NCBI GenBank assembly: GCA_004298295.1
Contig: SCUH01000315.1
Location: 1-6,626 of the forward strand
DNA from: Betaproteobacteria bacterium
GTDB lineage: Bacteria > Pseudomonadota > Gammaproteobacteria > Burkholderiales > SG8-39
DNA: 6,626 bases
Direction of reading: 5' to 3'
This document shows, in pieces, positions 1 to 6,626 of the stretch; position 1 is the stretch's first letter, and every line of letters begins with the position of its first letter. A program made the position numbers and the translations under genes. The notes under the pieces are model-generated. The model had not been told where the DNA came from. It worked only from the letters and a program-made list of their open reading frames with translations, and made no database searches.

Positions 1-457
1 ACAGGCGCCGCATGATCTGCTGCACCATGTCGTGCTGCATGTCGCGATACAGCATCTGCTCCTCGGCCTCCTTCGCCAGGAGCTGGGCGTCGCTGTAGGT
101 CATGTCGCGCGCCACCTGCAACGCGGCAGGCTGCACAAATTCGACGCCCTTGCCGTCATGGACGCGAAAGCCGACGCGGTAGAGCAGGCGGAATTCGCGC
201 ACGCGCCCTTCCGCGGTGAGCGACAGGATCTCCTTCTGCCGCACTTCGGACGTGAACTCCAGCAGCGCCTGCGCACGCTTGGGATCGTCCACCACCGCCG
301 TGCGGCTGCCCGACTGGATGGTGCGCTTGAGCTCCAGCGCGATGCCGCCGCTCCCGGGGACGTGAATGCTCTCGAACGGCAGCGCCGCCGCGCCGCGCAG
401 CTGGAAGCCGCAGCCGGCGAGCAGCAGTATGGCGAGGCCGGCGAGCGTGCGCCTCAT
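1..457 (-). CDS. lptE: LPS assembly outer-membrane lipoprotein LptE (partial, C-terminus beyond the window)
   Basis: LptE is the outer-membrane lipoprotein that plugs the LptD beta-barrel and helps insert lipopolysaccharide into the outer leaflet. Translating the minus strand from the ATG at 457 gives 152 residues before the window ends. The start is MRRTLAGLAILLLAGCGFQL: a short basic n-region, a hydrophobic stretch and a lipobox L-A-G-C with the lipidated Cys at residue 16. The residue after Cys is Gly rather than Asp, which fits outer-membrane sorting. The GFQLRG after the Cys and a late segment with YSDAQLLAKEAEEQ (about residues 121-134) are typical of the LptE/RlpB family. E. coli LptE is about 190 residues, so some tens of residues are missing here. 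The ATG overlaps the leuS stop as ATGA, implying co-transcription and probably translational coupling; I see no strong Shine-Dalgarno. The leuS-lptE order is common in proteobacteria and supports the call. Family assignment is by eye. Confidence 0.9.
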   Translation of the reverse strand, partial: MRRTLAGLAILLLAGCGFQLRGAAALPFESIHVPGSGGIALELKRTIQSGSRTAVVDDPKRAQALLEFTSEVRQKEILSLTAEGRVREFRLLYRVGFRVHDGKGVEFVQPAALQVARDMTYSDAQLLAKEAEEQMLYRDMQHDMVQQIMRRL

Positions 458-3027
458 ACCACCACGTTGATCAGTCGGCCGGGCACGATGATGACCTTTC
501 GAATCGCCTGTCCCGCCACCGCCCGGGTGACGAGGTCGCTCGATCGCGCCAACGCTTCGAGACCGCCGGAATCGAGCGCTTTGGGCACCTTCAGCGAGCC
601 TTTCTTCCTGCCGTTCAGCTGCACCACGTAGTCGATCTCGTCGCGCTCGAGCGCAGCCGGATCGGGTTCGGGCCAGGGCGCCGTCATGACATTTTCGCCG
701 AAACCCAGTTCGCGCCACAGGTGGTGGCAGACATGCGGCGTGATCGGCGCCAGCAGCCGCAGCAGGATCGAGAGTCCTTCCTCGGTGGTCTGATTTCTTC
801 CGCCGGCAAATCGCTCCATGGCGTTCAGAATCTTCATCGCCGCCGAGGCGACGGTGTTGAGCTGGTGCTTGGAGAGGTCGTAGTTCGCCTGTTTGAGCAC
901 GGCGTGGATCTCGAAGCGCGTCGCGCTCTTCAGCGCATCGGCCATGTCGGGGCCGGCGTCGTCGAACTTCGCGCAGTAGGCCCACAGCCGCTTGAGGAAC
1001 CGGTAGGAGCCCTCCACGCTCTCGTCGCTCCACTCCAGCGTGTGGGTCGGCGGCGAGGCGAAGATGATGTAGAAGCGCGCGGTGTCGGCGCCGTAGCGCT
1101 CGATCAGTGCCTGCGGATCGACGCCGTTGTTCTTCGACTTCGACATGGTGCCGATGCCGCCATAGGCAACCTCGCGGCCGTCGCGCGTGCGCGCGGCGAC
1201 GATTCTTCCCTTGCTGTCACGCGTCGCCTCGACTTCCGCCGGATCGATCCACTGGCGCCGCCCTTGCGCCGTCTCGAGGTAGTACGACTCGGCCAGCACC
1301 ATGCCTTGGGTGAGCAGGTTGGTGAAGGGCTCCGCGACCGGCAGCAGGCCCTCGTCGCGCATCACGCGCTGGAAGAAACGCGAATACAGCAAGTGGAGGA
1401 TGGCATGCTCGATGCCGCCGATGTACTGATCCACCGGCATCCAGTACGCGGCGCGCGCGTCCACCATGGCGCCGCCGTTGTCCGGACTGGCGAAGCGCGC
1501 GAAATACCAGGACGAGTCGACGAAGGTGTCCATGGTGTCGGTTTCGCGCCGCGCCGGCTGCCCGCACTGCGGGCAGGCGGTCTGGTAGAACGCGGGCAGC
1601 TTGGCGAGCGGATTGCCGGTGCCATCGGGAACCAGGTCTTCCGGCAGCACGACCGGCAGCTGCCCATCCGGCACCGGCACCTCGCCGCAAGTCTTGCAGT
1701 GCACGATCGGAATCGGGCAGCCCCAGTAGCGCTGGCGCGAGATGCCCCAGTCGCGCAGCCGCCATTGCACCTGTTTCTCGCCGAGGCCGCGCTGCTGCAG
1801 GTCGGCGGCGATCGCGTCCACCGCGCCTTCGAAATCGAGCCCGTCGTACTTGCCGGAGTTGATGCAGCTGCCGTACTCGGCGTATTCGGGTTTCCACGGC
1901 GCCGGCACCGTGTCGCCGAGCGGGTGGCGGATCACCGGCTTGATCGGCAGGCCGTAGCGCAGCGCGAATTCGTAATCGCGCTCATCGTGCGCCGGCACCG
2001 CCATCACCGCGCCTTCGCCGTAGCCCATGAGGACATAGTTCGCGACCCACACCGGGATGCGCTCGCCCGTGATCGGGTGCGTGCAGCTCAGGCCCGTCGG
2101 GAGGCCCTTCTTCTCGAGCTGCGCGAGCTCCGCTTCGGTGACCGTGCCGCGCTTGCATTCCTCGACGAACGCCGCAATGCGCGCATCGCGGCGTGCCGCC
2201 CAGGCAGCGATCGGGTGCTCGGCGGCGACGGCGCAGAACGTGGCGCCCAGCAGCGTGTCGGCGCGCGTCGTGAACACCCAGAGCCGCTTCGCTTCGCCGT
2301 CGAGCTCGTAGGGGAAGGCGAGCCGCACGCCGGTGGAACGGCCGATCCAGTTCTTCTGCATCAGCTTCACCTGCTCGGGCCAGCCCGGCAGGCCGTCGAG
2401 CGCAGCGAGCAGCTCTTCGGCATAAGCCGTGATGCGCAGGAAATACATCGGGATCTCGCGCTTTTCCACCAGCGCGCCCGTGCGCCAGCCGCGGCCGTCG
2501 ATCACCTGTTCGTTGGCGAGCACCGTCTGGTCGACGGGGTCCCAGTTCACGGCGCCGGTCCTGCGGTAGGCGAGCCCCTTGCGGTACAGGCGCGTGAACA
2601 GCCACTGGTTCCACTTGTAGTACCCGGGCGTGCAGGTGGCGAGTTCCCGGCTCCAATCGAGCGCGAAACCGAGCGACTGCAGCTGCCGCTTCATGTAGGC
2701 GATGTTGTCGGCGGTCCACTTCGCCGGCGGCACGCGGTTCGCCATCGCCGCGTTCTCCGCCGGCAGGCCGAAGGCGTCCCAGCCCATCGGCTGCAGCACG
2801 TTATGGCCGCGCATGCGGTAATGGCGCGTGAGCACGTCGCCGATGGTGTAGTTGCGCACGTGCCCCATGTGCAGCTTGCCGGAAGGGTACGGGAACATCG
2901 ACAGGCAGTAGAACTTCGGTCGCGCGACCTCGCCCGAGCGCGGTTCGCTCGAACGGAACGAACCCTGCGCCTCCCAGAAGGCCTGGGCGTCGCGCTCGAC
3001 GCGCTGCGGGTCGTAAGTTTCTTGCAT
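454..3027 (-). CDS. leuS: Leucyl-tRNA synthetase
   Basis: This cytoplasmic class I synthetase attaches leucine to tRNA-Leu using ATP and edits mischarged products. The 857 residues match the usual bacterial length (E. coli about 860). In order: the Rossmann catalytic core with HIGH-type motif HMGH at residues 53-56 inside PYPSGKLHMGH; the CP1 editing domain with TTRADT at 253-258 (consensus TTRPDT) and AVPAHDERD at 343-351, whose Asp348 matches the editing aspartate; a zinc-ribbon-like insert with Cys pairs 444/447 and 485/488; the signature loop MSKSK at 628-632; then the anticodon-binding helical domain and a C-terminal tRNA-contacting domain ending in RKVIIVPGRLINVVV. The residue before MSKS is Thr instead of the usual Lys; the catalytic second Lys is kept. 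I chose the start at 3027 because MQETYDP aligns with E. coli MQEQYRP. Another in-frame ATG at 3039 would add only MRRA and lies inside the -10 box. The frame stays open upstream to 5196, but that part is antisense to the helicase and not coding. Confidence 0.98.
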   Translation of the reverse strand: MQETYDPQRVERDAQAFWEAQGSFRSSEPRSGEVARPKFYCLSMFPYPSGKLHMGHVRNYTIGDVLTRHYRMRGHNVLQPMGWDAFGLPAENAAMANRVPPAKWTADNIAYMKRQLQSLGFALDWSRELATCTPGYYKWNQWLFTRLYRKGLAYRRTGAVNWDPVDQTVLANEQVIDGRGWRTGALVEKREIPMYFLRITAYAEELLAALDGLPGWPEQVKLMQKNWIGRSTGVRLAFPYELDGEAKRLWVFTTRADTLLGATFCAVAAEHPIAAWAARRDARIAAFVEECKRGTVTEAELAQLEKKGLPTGLSCTHPITGERIPVWVANYVLMGYGEGAVMAVPAHDERDYEFALRYGLPIKPVIRHPLGDTVPAPWKPEYAEYGSCINSGKYDGLDFEGAVDAIAADLQQRGLGEKQVQWRLRDWGISRQRYWGCPIPIVHCKTCGEVPVPDGQLPVVLPEDLVPDGTGNPLAKLPAFYQTACPQCGQPARRETDTMDTFVDSSWYFARFASPDNGGAMVDARAAYWMPVDQYIGGIEHAILHLLYSRFFQRVMRDEGLLPVAEPFTNLLTQGMVLAESYYLETAQGRRQWIDPAEVEATRDSKGRIVAARTRDGREVAYGGIGTMSKSKNNGVDPQALIERYGADTARFYIIFASPPTHTLEWSDESVEGSYRFLKRLWAYCAKFDDAGPDMADALKSATRFEIHAVLKQANYDLSKHQLNTVASAAMKILNAMERFAGGRNQTTEEGLSILLRLLAPITPHVCHHLWRELGFGENVMTAPWPEPDPAALERDEIDYVVQLNGRKKGSLKVPKALDSGGLEALARSSDLVTRAVAGQAIRKVIIVPGRLINVVV

Positions 3028-3037
3028 GGCGCGACGC

Positions 3038-3043
3038 ATTATA
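3038..3043 (-). promoter_or_regulatory. Putative sigma-70 -10 box for leuS-lptE
   Basis: Read on the minus strand this is a perfect TATAAT, unusual in such GC-rich DNA and placed just before leuS. No good TTGACA-like -35 element is visible; the region about 17 bp upstream (3061-3066) is all G/C. Transcription starting 6-8 nt downstream would begin near 3030-3032, leaving a leader of only about 3-5 nt before the leuS ATG at 3027. The stretch after the hexamer (GCGTCGC) is GC-rich, as in promoters repressed by ppGpp/DksA. That reading is inference from base composition only. Confidence 0.55.
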
Positions 3044-3050
3044 AGATGGC

Positions 3051-3098
3051 CGCGTCGCGGCGCCGGCGCGCACTTATAATTCAGCGCGCGTCGCGGCG
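3051..3098. repeat. 12-bp direct repeat CGCGTCGCGGCG, two copies
   Basis: Exact copies lie at 3051-3062 and 3087-3098, offset by 36 bp, within the leuS/helicase intergenic region. The first copy sits in the spacer between the two -10 boxes and the second lies around the expected start of plus-strand transcription. Part of each copy (GCGTCGCG) also matches the inverted copy at 3030-3037. In GC-rich DNA such a repeat could be chance, so a binding-site role is only a possibility. Confidence 0.4.
3075..3080 (+). promoter_or_regulatory. Putative sigma-70 -10 box for the helicase / acyl-CoA synthetase unit
   Basis: A perfect TATAAT on the plus strand lies 46 nt before the proposed TTG start of the helicase gene. 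Expected transcription start is about 3086-3088, giving a leader of roughly 40 nt. The -35 position (about 3052-3057, GCGTCG) does not resemble TTGACA, so the promoter may be weak or activator-dependent. It overlaps the leuS promoter back to back, so RNA polymerase binding at the two could compete. Confidence 0.5.
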
Positions 3099-3126
3099 GA
3101 TCCAGCTGCCGCCGGATGCGCAGCCC

Positions 3127-5325
3127 TTGTCCCTGCACCTCGAACATCTCAATCCCGAGCAGCTCGCGGCGGTGACGCTGCCCGATCGCCACGCGCTGAT
3201 TCTTGCCGGCGCCGGCAGCGGCAAGACGCGCGTGCTGACGACGCGCATCGCCTGGCTGATCAAGTCGGGGCACGTGACGCCCGGCGGCGTGCTCGCGGTC
3301 ACGTTCACCAACAAGGCGGCACGCGAGATGTTCACGCGCCTCGTGGCGATGCTGCCGCTGAACCCGCGCGGCATGTGGATCGGCACCTTCCACGGTTTGG
3401 CGAATCGCCTGCTGCGGGCGCATCACCGCGAAGCCGGATTGCCGCAGGCTTTCCAGATCCTCGATTCGCAGGACCAGCTGGCGGTGATCAAGCGCCTGGC
3501 GAAAGCGCTCAACGTCGACGAGGACCGCTGGCCGCCGCGCGAGATCCAGTATTTCATCAACGCGCGCAAGGAAGAGGGCCAGCGCGCGCGCGAGGTGCAA
3601 GAGCGCGACGAGCTGACGCGCCGGCAGGTCGAGCTCTATGCCGCCTACGACGAGCAGTGCCAGAGGGAAGGGGTGGTCGATTTCGCGGAGCTGCTGCTCC
3701 GGAGCTACGAGCTGCTGGCGCGAAACGAGCCGCTGCGCGAGCACTACCGCAGCCGCTTCCGCCACATCCTGGTGGACGAGTTCCAGGACACCAACCGCCT
3801 GCAGTACCGCTGGCTGAAGCTGTTCGCGGGGCCGCAGTCCTCGGTCTTCGCGGTGGGCGACGACGACCAGTCGATCTACGCCTTCCGCGGCGCGCACGTC
3901 GGCAACATGGCCGACTTCGAGCGCGAGTTCCGCATCGAGCAGGTGATCCGCCTGGAGCAGAACTACCGCTCGCAGGGCAACATCCTCGATGCCGCCAACG
4001 CGCTCATCGCCCACAACCGCAAGCGCCTGGGCAAGAACCTGTGGACGGCGAGCGGTCCGGGCGAGGCGCTGCGCGTGTTCGAAGGCCAGTCGGACGCCGA
4101 CGAGGCGCGCTTCCTGGTGACCGAGATCGAGGCGCTGCGCGAGGCGGGCTACCGCCTCGGCGAGATCGCGCTGCTGTACCGCTCGAACGCGCAGTCGCGC
4201 GTCATCGAGCACGCGCTCTTTGGCGCGCAGCTGCCGTATCGCGTCTACGGCGGCCTGCGCTTCTTCGAGCGCGCCGAGGTGAAGCACGCGCTCGCCTATC
4301 TGCGGCTCGTGGCGTCGACCGAAGACGACAACGCCTTCCTGCGCGTGGTCAATTTTCCGCCGCGCGGCATCGGCGCGCGCTCGCTGGAGCAGGTGCTCGA
4401 TACGGCGCGCCGGGGCGGCTTGAGCCTGTGGGGCGCGGCTGCGGCGCTCACCGGCCGCGCGGCGCCCGCGCTCGCGGCGTTTCGCGCGCAGCTCGAGGCG
4501 CTGCACGGCGAAGTCGCGGGCCTGGGGCTTGCCGAAACGGTCGAGCACGTGATCGCGCGCAGCGGCCTGATCGAGCATTACCGCAGCGAGCGCGAGGGCG
4601 CGGACCGGATCGAGAACCTGGCCGAGCTGGTGAACGCGGCGGCCGCGTTCGATTCCGAGGAGATGACGACGGGTCTTGAGACCGGGGCGGACGCAGGCGC
4701 CGCGGCGGTCGCCGACCCGCTGACGGCTTTCCTCGCGCACGCGGCGCTGGAGGCCGGCGAGCACCAGGCGGGCGACGGCCAGGAGGCGCTGCAGCTGATG
4801 ACGGTGCATTCGGCCAAGGGTCTGGAATTCAACGCCGTGTTCCTCACCGGGCTCGAGGAGGGCCTGTTTCCCCACGAACAGAGCCTGCTGGAAAAGGACG
4901 GCGTCGAGGAAGAACGGCGCCTGGCCTATGTCGCGATCACGCGCGCGCGCCGGCGCCTGTACCTGACGTTCGCGCAGACCCGCATGCTGCACGGCCAGAC
5001 ACGCTACAACCTGCCGTCGCGCTTTCTCGAGGAGATTCCGGAAGGCCTGAAGCAGTGGCTCACGCCGCGCTTTGCCGAGACGCGCCGCGCGGCGGTGATG
5101 GCGGCGTCGGCGTGGAACGAGCCGCGCCGCAGGGAATCCTTTTTCCGCGCGACGGAACCGTCCTGCGGATTCCGCATCGGCCAGAATGTGACGCACCCCA
5201 GGTTCGGCGCCGGCGTCATCGTCGATGCCGAGGGGCGGGGGGGCGATGCCCGCGTGCAGGTCAATTTCGGCCGGGAGGGCGTGAAGTGGCTCGCGGTGAG
5301 CGTGGCGAAGCTGCAGGCGGCGTGA
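3127..5325 (+). CDS. uvrD: UvrD/PcrA-type superfamily 1A DNA helicase (helicase II)
   Basis: This is an ATP-driven 3'-to-5' DNA helicase of the family that acts in nucleotide excision repair, mismatch repair and clearing of stalled RNA polymerase or recombinase filaments. From the TTG at 3127 it has 732 residues (E. coli UvrD 720). SF1A motifs appear in order: Q-motif LNPEQLAAV (8-16), Walker A AGAGSGKT (27-34), Ia TFTNKAA (59-65), Walker B LVDEFQDTN (215-223), III GDDDQSIYAFRGA (244-256), IV LEQNYRS (276-282), V LMTVHSAKGLEF (557-568), VI RRLAYVAITRAR (597-608). Residues 682-732 (FRIGQNVTHPRFGAG onward) match the C-terminal Tudor-like domain of UvrD/PcrA that contacts RNA polymerase. The TTG start places the Q-motif as in E. 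coli UvrD and lies downstream of the TATAAT at 3075-3080. The alternative ATG at 3046 would add a 27-residue Arg-rich extension upstream of that promoter. A GGA at 3114-3116 is only a weak ribosome site. UvrD versus PcrA or Rep naming is not decidable here, though the Tudor-like tail argues against Rep. Confidence 0.94.
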   Translation: MSLHLEHLNPEQLAAVTLPDRHALILAGAGSGKTRVLTTRIAWLIKSGHVTPGGVLAVTFTNKAAREMFTRLVAMLPLNPRGMWIGTFHGLANRLLRAHHREAGLPQAFQILDSQDQLAVIKRLAKALNVDEDRWPPREIQYFINARKEEGQRAREVQERDELTRRQVELYAAYDEQCQREGVVDFAELLLRSYELLARNEPLREHYRSRFRHILVDEFQDTNRLQYRWLKLFAGPQSSVFAVGDDDQSIYAFRGAHVGNMADFEREFRIEQVIRLEQNYRSQGNILDAANALIAHNRKRLGKNLWTASGPGEALRVFEGQSDADEARFLVTEIEALREAGYRLGEIALLYRSNAQSRVIEHALFGAQLPYRVYGGLRFFERAEVKHALAYLRLVASTEDDNAFLRVVNFPPRGIGARSLEQVLDTARRGGLSLWGAAAALTGRAAPALAAFRAQLEALHGEVAGLGLAETVEHVIARSGLIEHYRSEREGADRIENLAELVNAAAAFDSEEMTTGLETGADAGAAAVADPLTAFLAHAALEAGEHQAGDGQEALQLMTVHSAKGLEFNAVFLTGLEEGLFPHEQSLLEKDGVEEERRLAYVAITRARRRLYLTFAQTRMLHGQTRYNLPSRFLEEIPEGLKQWLTPRFAETRRAAVMAASAWNEPRRRESFFRATEPSCGFRIGQNVTHPRFGAGVIVDAEGRGGDARVQVNFGREGVKWLAVSVAKLQAA

Positions 5326-6626
5326 TGCCGAACCTCACCTCCGCAGCCGGTCGCACGGGCGTCGGCAGCCTGTTTAGCCACCGCGCCACTGCGAACCGGG
5401 ATCGGATCGCCCTGGTCGACGGCCAGCGCCAGCTTACGTATGGCGCGCTCGACGAGCGCACCGACCGGCTCGGCCGCGCGCTGCTCGGCCGTGGCGTCGG
5501 CAGGGGCGATCGCGTCGCATTGCTCGCGCGCAACTGCGCCGAATACGTCGAAGTCGAGCTCGCCTGCGCCAAGATCGGCGCCATCACCGCGGCGCTCAAC
5601 TGGCGATTGGCCGGCCGTGAGCTCGCTCACTGCATCAATCTGGTCGAGCCGCGCGTCCTGATCCATCAGAGGGAGTTCACCGACGCGCTCAAGCCGCTCG
5701 ATCTCGTGCCGCACGATCGCGTGGTCCTCGACGAGCGCTACGAGGCGCTTCTCGCGGCCGCTGCGGGCGGCGCGGCGAACGCCGGGATCGATCCCGAGGA
5801 CGGTCTGGTCATCCTCTACACCAGCGGCACGACAGGCCTGCCCAAGGGCGCAGTCATCAGCCACCGCGCGATGATCCTGCGCGGTCTTTGCTTCGGCGCG
5901 GAGCTGTCGGTCCCGCCAGGCGACACCTTCATCGCCTGGCCGCCGATGTACCACATGGCCTCCACCGACCAGGCGCTCTCCACCCTGATGCGCGGGGGCA
6001 AAGTCGTCGTGATCGACGGCTTTCAGCCGCAGGCGCTGATCGATGCGATCGAGCGCGACCGGACGGGCTGGTTCATCCTGATTCCCGGCATGATCGAAGC
6101 GATGATCGAGGCCCTGCGTGCGCGCCCGGTTCGGCCCGCCGGCATCGGGTTCTGTGGCGCGATGGCCGATCTCGTGCCGCGCCGGCAGATCGCGGAAGTG
6201 ACGGCGCTGCTCGCGGCGCCGTTTCTCAACTCGTTCGGCTCGACCGAAACCGGTCTGCCGCCGGCGACCGGGTCATTGATCCCGATCGGCGAGGCACCGG
6301 CGCGGCTGGCGAAGCGCCAGAGCGCGTTCTGCGAGATCCGGCTGGTGGACGCCAACGACGAGGAGGTGCCGGAGGGCACGCCGGGCGAGCTCGCGATTCG
6401 CGCCGGGACGCTCTTTTCCGGGTACTGGAACGCCCCCGAGACCAACGCCAGGGATTTCCGCAACGGCTGGTTCCACATGGGGGACGTGTTCCGCCGCAAC
6501 CCGGATGGCACGCTCGATTTCGTCGATCGCCTCAAGTACCTGATCAAGTCGGGCGGCGAGAATATCTATCCCGCGGAGATCGAGCAGGTGATCCTCGCCG
6601 ATCCGCGGGTCGCCGACGCGGTCGTG
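5325..6626 (+). CDS. Acyl-CoA synthetase, AMP-binding (ANL) family (partial, C-terminus beyond the window)
   Basis: Members of this family activate a carboxylic acid with ATP to an acyl-AMP and then transfer it to CoA. The ATG at 5325 opens 434 codons up to the edge. Visible core motifs are the phosphate-binding loop YTSGTTGLPKG (165-175), PPMYHMAS (206-213), FGSTETG (304-310, the adenine/AMP-contacting motif), GWFHMGD (381-387, containing the ribose-binding Asp) and the hinge DRLKYLIKSGGENIYPAEIE (401-420). The small C-terminal domain carrying the catalytic lysine near the end lies outside the window, so activity cannot be judged. There is no signal peptide or membrane segment, so it should be cytosolic. 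The hinge resembles FadD-like medium/long-chain fatty-acid or aromatic-acid CoA ligases, but I cannot assign a substrate and give no symbol. The ATG shares its A with the helicase stop (TGATG), and AGGCGG at 5315-5320 is a plausible ribosome site 4 nt upstream, so translation is probably coupled to the helicase gene. Confidence 0.93.
   Translation, partial: MPNLTSAAGRTGVGSLFSHRATANRDRIALVDGQRQLTYGALDERTDRLGRALLGRGVGRGDRVALLARNCAEYVEVELACAKIGAITAALNWRLAGRELAHCINLVEPRVLIHQREFTDALKPLDLVPHDRVVLDERYEALLAAAAGGAANAGIDPEDGLVILYTSGTTGLPKGAVISHRAMILRGLCFGAELSVPPGDTFIAWPPMYHMASTDQALSTLMRGGKVVVIDGFQPQALIDAIERDRTGWFILIPGMIEAMIEALRARPVRPAGIGFCGAMADLVPRRQIAEVTALLAAPFLNSFGSTETGLPPATGSLIPIGEAPARLAKRQSAFCEIRLVDANDEEVPEGTPGELAIRAGTLFSGYWNAPETNARDFRNGWFHMGDVFRRNPDGTLDFVDRLKYLIKSGGENIYPAEIEQVILADPRVADAVV

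Larger units (their letters stand above)
3030..3095. repeat. Interrupted inverted repeat spanning the divergent promoters
   Basis: The left arm is CGCGACGC (3030-3037) followed directly by ATTATAAG (3038-3045). The right arm is CTTATAAT (3073-3080), a 7-nt spacer, then GCGTCGCG (3088-3095). Each 8-mer is the exact reverse complement of its partner. The AT-rich arms are 27 bp apart and contain both putative -10 boxes. This may be an operator for a dimeric regulator, or simply two similar promoters pointing in opposite directions; the sequence alone cannot decide. Confidence 0.5.

Noticed and set aside
32..631. Plus-strand open frame over lptE and the end of leuS
   Set aside because: It is antisense to the convincing lptE lipoprotein sequence and has no family features of its own.
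3040..3045. Additional plus-strand TATAAG as a second promoter
   Set aside because: It is simply the reverse complement of part of the leuS -10 repeat, with no -35 element at proper spacing. It would only be useful if the helicase began at ATG 3046, or just downstream as a longer leader.
721..3126. Long plus-strand open frame running into the helicase frame from the left
   Set aside because: It is exactly antisense to leuS and codon-aligned with it. The translation is Arg/His/Ala-rich with no recognisable domain, while leuS on the other strand is unmistakable. It stays open only because TTA/CTA/TCA codons are absent.
3375..4679. Second plus-strand open frame inside the helicase gene
   Set aside because: It is a frame-shifted shadow, very rich in Arg, Ala, Gly and Pro, with no motif; the helicase motifs are continuous in the other frame.
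3028..5196. Minus-strand open frame extending upstream of leuS as a possible N-terminal fusion
   Set aside because: LeuRS homology begins at the ATG at 3027. The extension is antisense to the helicase and shows low-complexity Arg/Ala/Leu composition with no domain.
5300..5340. Terminator between the helicase and the acyl-CoA synthetase
   Set aside because: The genes overlap and there is no GC hairpin followed by a T run; the same applies at the leuS-lptE junction.
5004..5954. Minus-strand open frame across the helicase/acyl-CoA synthetase junction
   Set aside because: It is antisense to two well-supported genes and carries no recognisable domain.
6023..6547. Minus-strand open frame opposite the acyl-CoA synthetase
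   Set aside because: It is a Ser/Arg-rich shadow opposite conserved adenylation motifs; no independent support.

Overview
The window is GC-rich with dense, tightly packed bacterial genes. The protein families (a bacterial-type LeuRS of 857 residues, a UvrD/PcrA helicase with a C-terminal Tudor-like domain, and an LptE outer-membrane lipoprotein) indicate a Gram-negative proteobacterium. The leuS-lptE order and the look of the sequences suggest a betaproteobacterium or close relative. That placement rests on family resemblance read by eye and no species is assigned.

Layout. Positions 1-457 (minus) hold the N-terminal 152 codons of lptE, cut by the window edge. Positions 454-3027 (minus) hold complete leuS, which overlaps lptE by an ATGA junction, so the two are transcribed together leftward. 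Positions 3028-3126 are a 99-bp divergent intergenic region with a perfect TATAAT hexamer facing each way, embedded in an inverted repeat. Positions 3127-5325 (plus) hold a complete UvrD-type helicase gene, most likely starting at TTG. Positions 5325-6626 (plus) hold the first 434 codons of an acyl-CoA synthetase (AMP-binding family), whose ATG shares a base with the helicase stop codon (TGATG). It runs off the right edge.

Functionally there are two divergent units. The left one combines leucine tRNA charging with lipopolysaccharide export assembly, a common proteobacterial housekeeping pairing. The right one combines a DNA-repair helicase with a fatty/carboxylic acid activating enzyme, which have no obvious shared pathway and may be joined only by compact gene packing. 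I see no mobile element, CRISPR array, RNA gene, toxin-antitoxin or defence locus, and no convincing new system. The parts most worth a second look are the symmetrical divergent promoter region with a possibly near-leaderless leuS transcript, the start codon of the helicase, and the overlapping helicase/acyl-CoA synthetase pair.
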